From positions 1-46,140 of the forward strand of contig CAZUNO010000023.1 of the NCBI GenBank assembly GCA_964621445.1: a DNA stretch of 46,140 nucleotides. The letters are read 5' to 3'. The notes beneath the pieces were generated by a model. That model was not told where the DNA came from. It saw only the letters and a list, made by a program, of their open reading frames with translations, and made no database searches. Position numbers and translations under genes: made by a program. Origin of the DNA: CAZUNO01 sp964621445 [NCBI: Candidatus Hadarchaeota archaeon] (GTDB lineage: Archaea > CAYQAE01 > CAYVLA01). Shown piece after piece: positions 43,664 through 46,140 of this stretch (within the stretch, counting starts at the first letter, position 1; each line of letters begins with the position of its first letter).

Positions 43664-44364
43664 TCATGGGAAATCAGTGGTTGGCTGATAGCCCTTAGAA
43701 CGTCTGGAGCTATCTCCCCCCCCTCTGATCAGCTGCTGACCCGCATCCCTCGAAGCTTCCAGCACCTCTTCTCTCTTATCCTCATTGTGCCTCATATAGT
43801 CAAAGTGTGGTCGAAGGAGGGCTCCAGCGAACCTAATACTCGCATCCTCACAGAACTCCTCCAATATGCGCACCACAGTCCGAAAATTCCCCATCTCCCA
43901 CCAGCCACATGTGGAAGCAAGAACAGCTTTCCCAATCTTAACATCATCCTGCAACCTGGCTCTTGTTCTCCCTTCACGGATAACTAAATCGGGATTCAGA
44001 AGAGGGCATAACCTGTTCATGAAGTTCTGAATTTTAACGAGCAGAGGTATATAGACAGGGGTGGCTAAAACCAGGATATCAGCTTTCTTAAGATTCTTGT
44101 AAAGATTATCCATGTCATCCGATTGTATGCACTCGGGTACCTCACATCGCCTAAACAGGCGGTAATATCCATACCCTCCAGATAATGTAGATCCACCGAA
44201 GCCCCGGCCTCTCTCATCCCCTCAAGGAAGGGATTCAGCAATACTGTTGTATTGCTTTCTCTCATACGCCTGCTACCACTACCGCCAAACAGAAGGTCAC
44301 ATACATACCCCCAGTTGGTTAGAAACCTCGAACAAGAAAAGGTTTTAGGCCCCGCCCTGGCCAC
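43664..44364 (-). pseudogene. NADPH-dependent FMN reductase/iron-sulfur flavoprotein, frameshifted
   Basis: Two minus-strand frames join into one flavoprotein. The 5' part (44364 to about 44150) has GGSGSRRMRESNTTVLLNPF, the FMN-phosphate loop with the usual spacing, then LEGMREAGASVDLHYLEGMD and ITACLG. The 3' part (from about 44155) reads RCEVPECIQSDDMDNLYKNL, KKADILVLATPVYIPLLVKI and FMNRLCPLLNPD, typical of the PF03358 fold. The frame changes exactly in the cysteine cluster (ACLG...RCEVPEC), where some seven bases appear to be lost. That cluster would hold an iron-sulfur centre in this family. So either the gene is inactivated in its cofactor site, or an indel error fell there. It lies just upstream, divergent, of an intact flavodoxin. 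Confidence 0.72.
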
Positions 44365-44393
44365 AATGGCTCAGTTGACTCTAATCCGGTAGA

Positions 44394-44400
44394 TCTATAT
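44394..44400 (+). promoter_or_regulatory. Archaeal TATA box for the flavodoxin gene
   Basis: tctatat is centred 29 bases upstream of the ATG at 44426, and no ribosome-binding site is visible between them. Confidence 0.5.
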
Positions 44401-44425
44401 CCCAGTACTATCAAATTGGGCCATA

Positions 44426-44896
44426 ATGAAATCCCTGGTCATATATTATTCAAGAGGCGGCCACACAAGGGAAATAGCAGAAGTCATTTCTCAGGAATTA
44501 AGCTGCGAGGCGATTGACCTTAAGGAGGGGAATCCGGATGTCTCAGACGTGGATATGCTTCTGGTTGGTAGCGGCAATTACGGTGGTAAGCCGCATCAAA
44601 ATGTGGGAGAATTCATAGAAAACCTGAAACCCGTTAAGGATCGGAAAGCGGCTGTTTTCTCAACGAGCGTTGGAGAACATCCCGAAGGGATCAAGATCAT
44701 GAAAGATGGTCTCCAAAAAAAGGGATACGATGTCATTTCCACCTTCGATTGTCGCGGGCAGTTTTTGTTCCTGATCAGCCGAGGCCATCCCAATGAAAAG
44801 GATATGGAATCTGCAAAGGAATTTGCAGCCCAAATAAGGGAGAGCGTCCTGGACTTGTGGGGCCCGTTTGAAGAGGACATGTCCGGACCTGATTGA
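44426..44896 (+). CDS. Flavodoxin
   Basis: A soluble protein of 156 residues with the classic flavodoxin order. The first strand and FMN-phosphate loop are MKSLVIYYSRGGHTREIAEV. The second strand DVDMLLVGSGNYGGKPHQNV carries the loop that packs on the flavin, and KAAVFSTSVGEHPEGIKIMK forms the third. The final helix is ESAKEFAAQIRESVLDLWG. It binds FMN and carries one or two electrons between reductases and acceptors in the cytoplasm; the partner is unknown. The ATG start is supported by a TATA box 29 bases upstream. It converges with the NadE-like gene, 10 bases between the ends, and is divergent to a frameshifted FMN reductase. That gene might have been its redox partner when intact. Confidence 0.83.
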   Translation: MKSLVIYYSRGGHTREIAEVISQELSCEAIDLKEGNPDVSDVDMLLVGSGNYGGKPHQNVGEFIENLKPVKDRKAAVFSTSVGEHPEGIKIMKDGLQKKGYDVISTFDCRGQFLFLISRGHPNEKDMESAKEFAAQIRESVLDLWGPFEEDMSGPD

Positions 44897-44906
44897 TAAT
44901 GGTGGG

Positions 44907-45875
44907 TTATCCCGCCTCGATATTAGGGAAGACATGATCATTAGCCCGCTTCCAAGCGGCAAGCTCATGAAGTCGTTTGATATGTTCAAGCTCCTTCCTC
45001 GTGATCCCATCCTCGATCAGTGTCCTTTCATCCATGTCATGCTCAACTACATAGGCCACCCTGTCAATATTATCGTATTTATGTCCAATTAGTTCCTCGT
45101 CCCCGATACCTATGAACATGTCCGGTGAGGGAGCCTGAGATATTATGTAATCTGGCAACCCAAGATATTTTGCAAGCTGGCGGACCTGGTTCTTGTAAAG
45201 ACCCAAGAGGGTTTCAACTGGGAGATCGTCAACTCCATCCTTTACGAACCAACCTACAAAGGATTCTGATCGATTGGCAGCGCCAATCAGAAGGAGATTA
45301 TGGTGCCGAGCATATTCCTCAAGCATTCTCCTCCTCTGGATATGACGCCTATTGAAGCCATTTTCAATATTCTTGGCTATACCCGCGAAACTGCCAAACC
45401 TGATCTTCGAGGGATCCGCCCTCTTCAGCGTCATCACGAATGGGGTCTCCCTGTAGAAAATCGTGGACGCGATCTTGTTGGAGAGAAGAATCATCTTGTT
45501 GATGATCCTCGAATAGGGCACAAGTTTTATTATGAATGGCTTGTAGGTTCCCTCGCCCCTCAATATCTTGCTTATGTCCTTCGAACTGAATTGAATACCA
45601 AGGTCTTTCGCTAGGAGCCTAGCATTCCCCCCATACTTGCCCTGACTATCCCGATCATAAAGATAAAGACCATGAACCTTCTTTGGATCCCCAGTGGCCC
45701 TCACTGCAAGAACTGCGGCAACTGACGAATCGAGCCCTCCACTAATCCCAATGCATAGGCCATCGTTACCGGATTCGGACATTCTCTGCTTAATGAACTC
45801 CACTATCAAGTTTGATACTCTCTCGCAATCGATGAGCATGAGTTCCATTAGACCAGTTAGTTTGTCCTCAACCAT
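44907..45875 (-). CDS. nadE: NAD synthetase-like protein (NadE family)
   Basis: The frame gives 322 residues from ATG 45875. ATG 45848 gives the more usual NadE start (MELMLIDCERVSNLIVEFIK), and an upstream reading frame ends at 45857, so I lean to the shorter form. The ATP-pyrophosphatase loop is clear in CIGISGGLDSSVAAVLA. The NAD synthase signature follows in NLLLIGAANRSESFVGWFVK, then LLGLYKNQVRQLAKYLGLPD and ISQAPSPDMFIGIGDEEL. The family normally reads GYFTKYGDGG where this has GWFVKDGVDD, so it is a variant branch, and a middle insertion makes it longer than typical archaeal NadE. It would amidate deamido-NAD with ammonia and ATP in the cytoplasm. The N-type PP-ATPase fold is certain; the exact substrate is likely but not proven. 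Confidence 0.78.
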   Translation of the reverse strand: MVEDKLTGLMELMLIDCERVSNLIVEFIKQRMSESGNDGLCIGISGGLDSSVAAVLAVRATGDPKKVHGLYLYDRDSQGKYGGNARLLAKDLGIQFSSKDISKILRGEGTYKPFIIKLVPYSRIINKMILLSNKIASTIFYRETPFVMTLKRADPSKIRFGSFAGIAKNIENGFNRRHIQRRRMLEEYARHHNLLLIGAANRSESFVGWFVKDGVDDLPVETLLGLYKNQVRQLAKYLGLPDYIISQAPSPDMFIGIGDEELIGHKYDNIDRVAYVVEHDMDERTLIEDGITRKELEHIKRLHELAAWKRANDHVFPNIEAG

Positions 45876-46140
45876 AATTTATCAACCTCAAAATCGGACT
45901 CCTGTAGAACTTTAATATGGCATTTCCTTGGACTCGGAAGATATCTTTCCCACCGAAAAATGGACTTAGAACCTGTTACAAGTATCTGCGGAAATCGCGA
46001 TCGGAGTTCTCTAAAAAGCCAAATGGATCGATATCCACGAATGTCATTCCGGAATAATATAGATGGGGCCGCGTGAGTTCGCTCTCAATTAAGGCTCGGG
46101 AGTCGCTCCTCTCTGGCCTTGTTTTTGGGTTTAGTGGTTG
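45857..46140 (-). other. Partial reading frame(s) running off the right edge
   Basis: On the minus strand two overlapping frames are open. One runs from the edge to a TAA at 45976-45978 and includes RPHLYYSGMTFVDIDPFGFL. The other runs from about 46092 to a TAA at 45857 and includes GYRSIWLFRELRSRFPQILV and KSIFRWERYLPSPRKCHIKV. They may be two pieces of one frameshifted gene upstream of the NadE-like gene. I cannot decide which frame is coding and recognise no family with confidence. Confidence 0.3.

Noticed and set aside
45976-46140. tRNA (guanine-26) dimethyltransferase Trm1 from the VDIDPFG motif
   Set aside because: Trm1 continues for hundreds of residues after that motif, while this frame stops 15 codons later, and an overlapping frame is equally open.

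Overview
This window looks like an accessory region of an archaeal chromosome. Most readable promoters are AT-rich TATA boxes centred about 27-32 bases upstream of start codons. Shine-Dalgarno sequences are essentially absent, so transcripts appear leaderless. Several starts are TTG or GTG, and arginine is often AGG/AGA. A giant secreted protein with thrombospondin type 3 and PKD modules and many N-glycosylation sequons fits a euryarchaeal cell surface. A Thermoplasmatota-like sediment lineage is my best guess, but no rRNA or tRNA is present to test it.

The dominant feature is a dispersed family of secreted, membrane-anchored paralogues. Nine are intact (starts or ends near 5756, 12772, 14177, 18478-, 18594, 21246-, 23057-, 26069- and 41758) and two are decayed (2934-3458 minus, 23170-23959 plus). 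Each has a signal peptide and a roughly 250-residue domain with R.YFPR...YD motifs that I read as a class I glutamine-amidotransferase-like (DUF1355/ThuA-like) fold. A helical stalk with an FGANT motif follows, then one C-terminal transmembrane helix and a basic tail of the form RRRLYREVxTTRL. Two neighbours share an exact 72-base tract at their 3' ends, which suggests recombination between copies. This expansion is the best candidate for an undescribed system.

Layout. Positions 1-3460 are a graveyard holding a tyrosine-recombinase C-terminus, a frameshifted AbiV-like HEPN gene, a broken membrane protein and a broken family member. Positions 3857-29547 interleave the paralogues with glycan-type enzymes: an FAD-dependent oxidoreductase with a C-terminal beta-sandwich, a five-bladed-propeller glycosidase, an alpha-L-fucosidase remnant, a URO-D-like protein, two L-fucose-isomerase-like proteins and a DUF5703 family-95-like glycosidase. 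An M28 peptidase, a DUF998 membrane protein and a histidine phosphatase also lie here. Positions 29676-30441 hold a flavodoxin with an ochre codon and a dehydrogenase fragment. Positions 30572-43062 form a surface-protein cluster: the 2286-residue giant, a beta-rich secreted protein, a truncated copy of the giant's 3' end, a secreted putative TIM-barrel protein and one more paralogue. Positions 43109-46140 hold a small unknown, a frameshifted flavoprotein, a flavodoxin, a NadE-like protein and a partial reading frame.

Taken together (inference), the locus suggests surface recognition or processing of fucose-type glycans with cytoplasmic catabolic enzymes. The paralogues would act outside the membrane and signal or dock through a common short cytoplasmic tail. 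The high number of interrupted genes points either to an eroding, recombining region or to uncorrected assembly errors.
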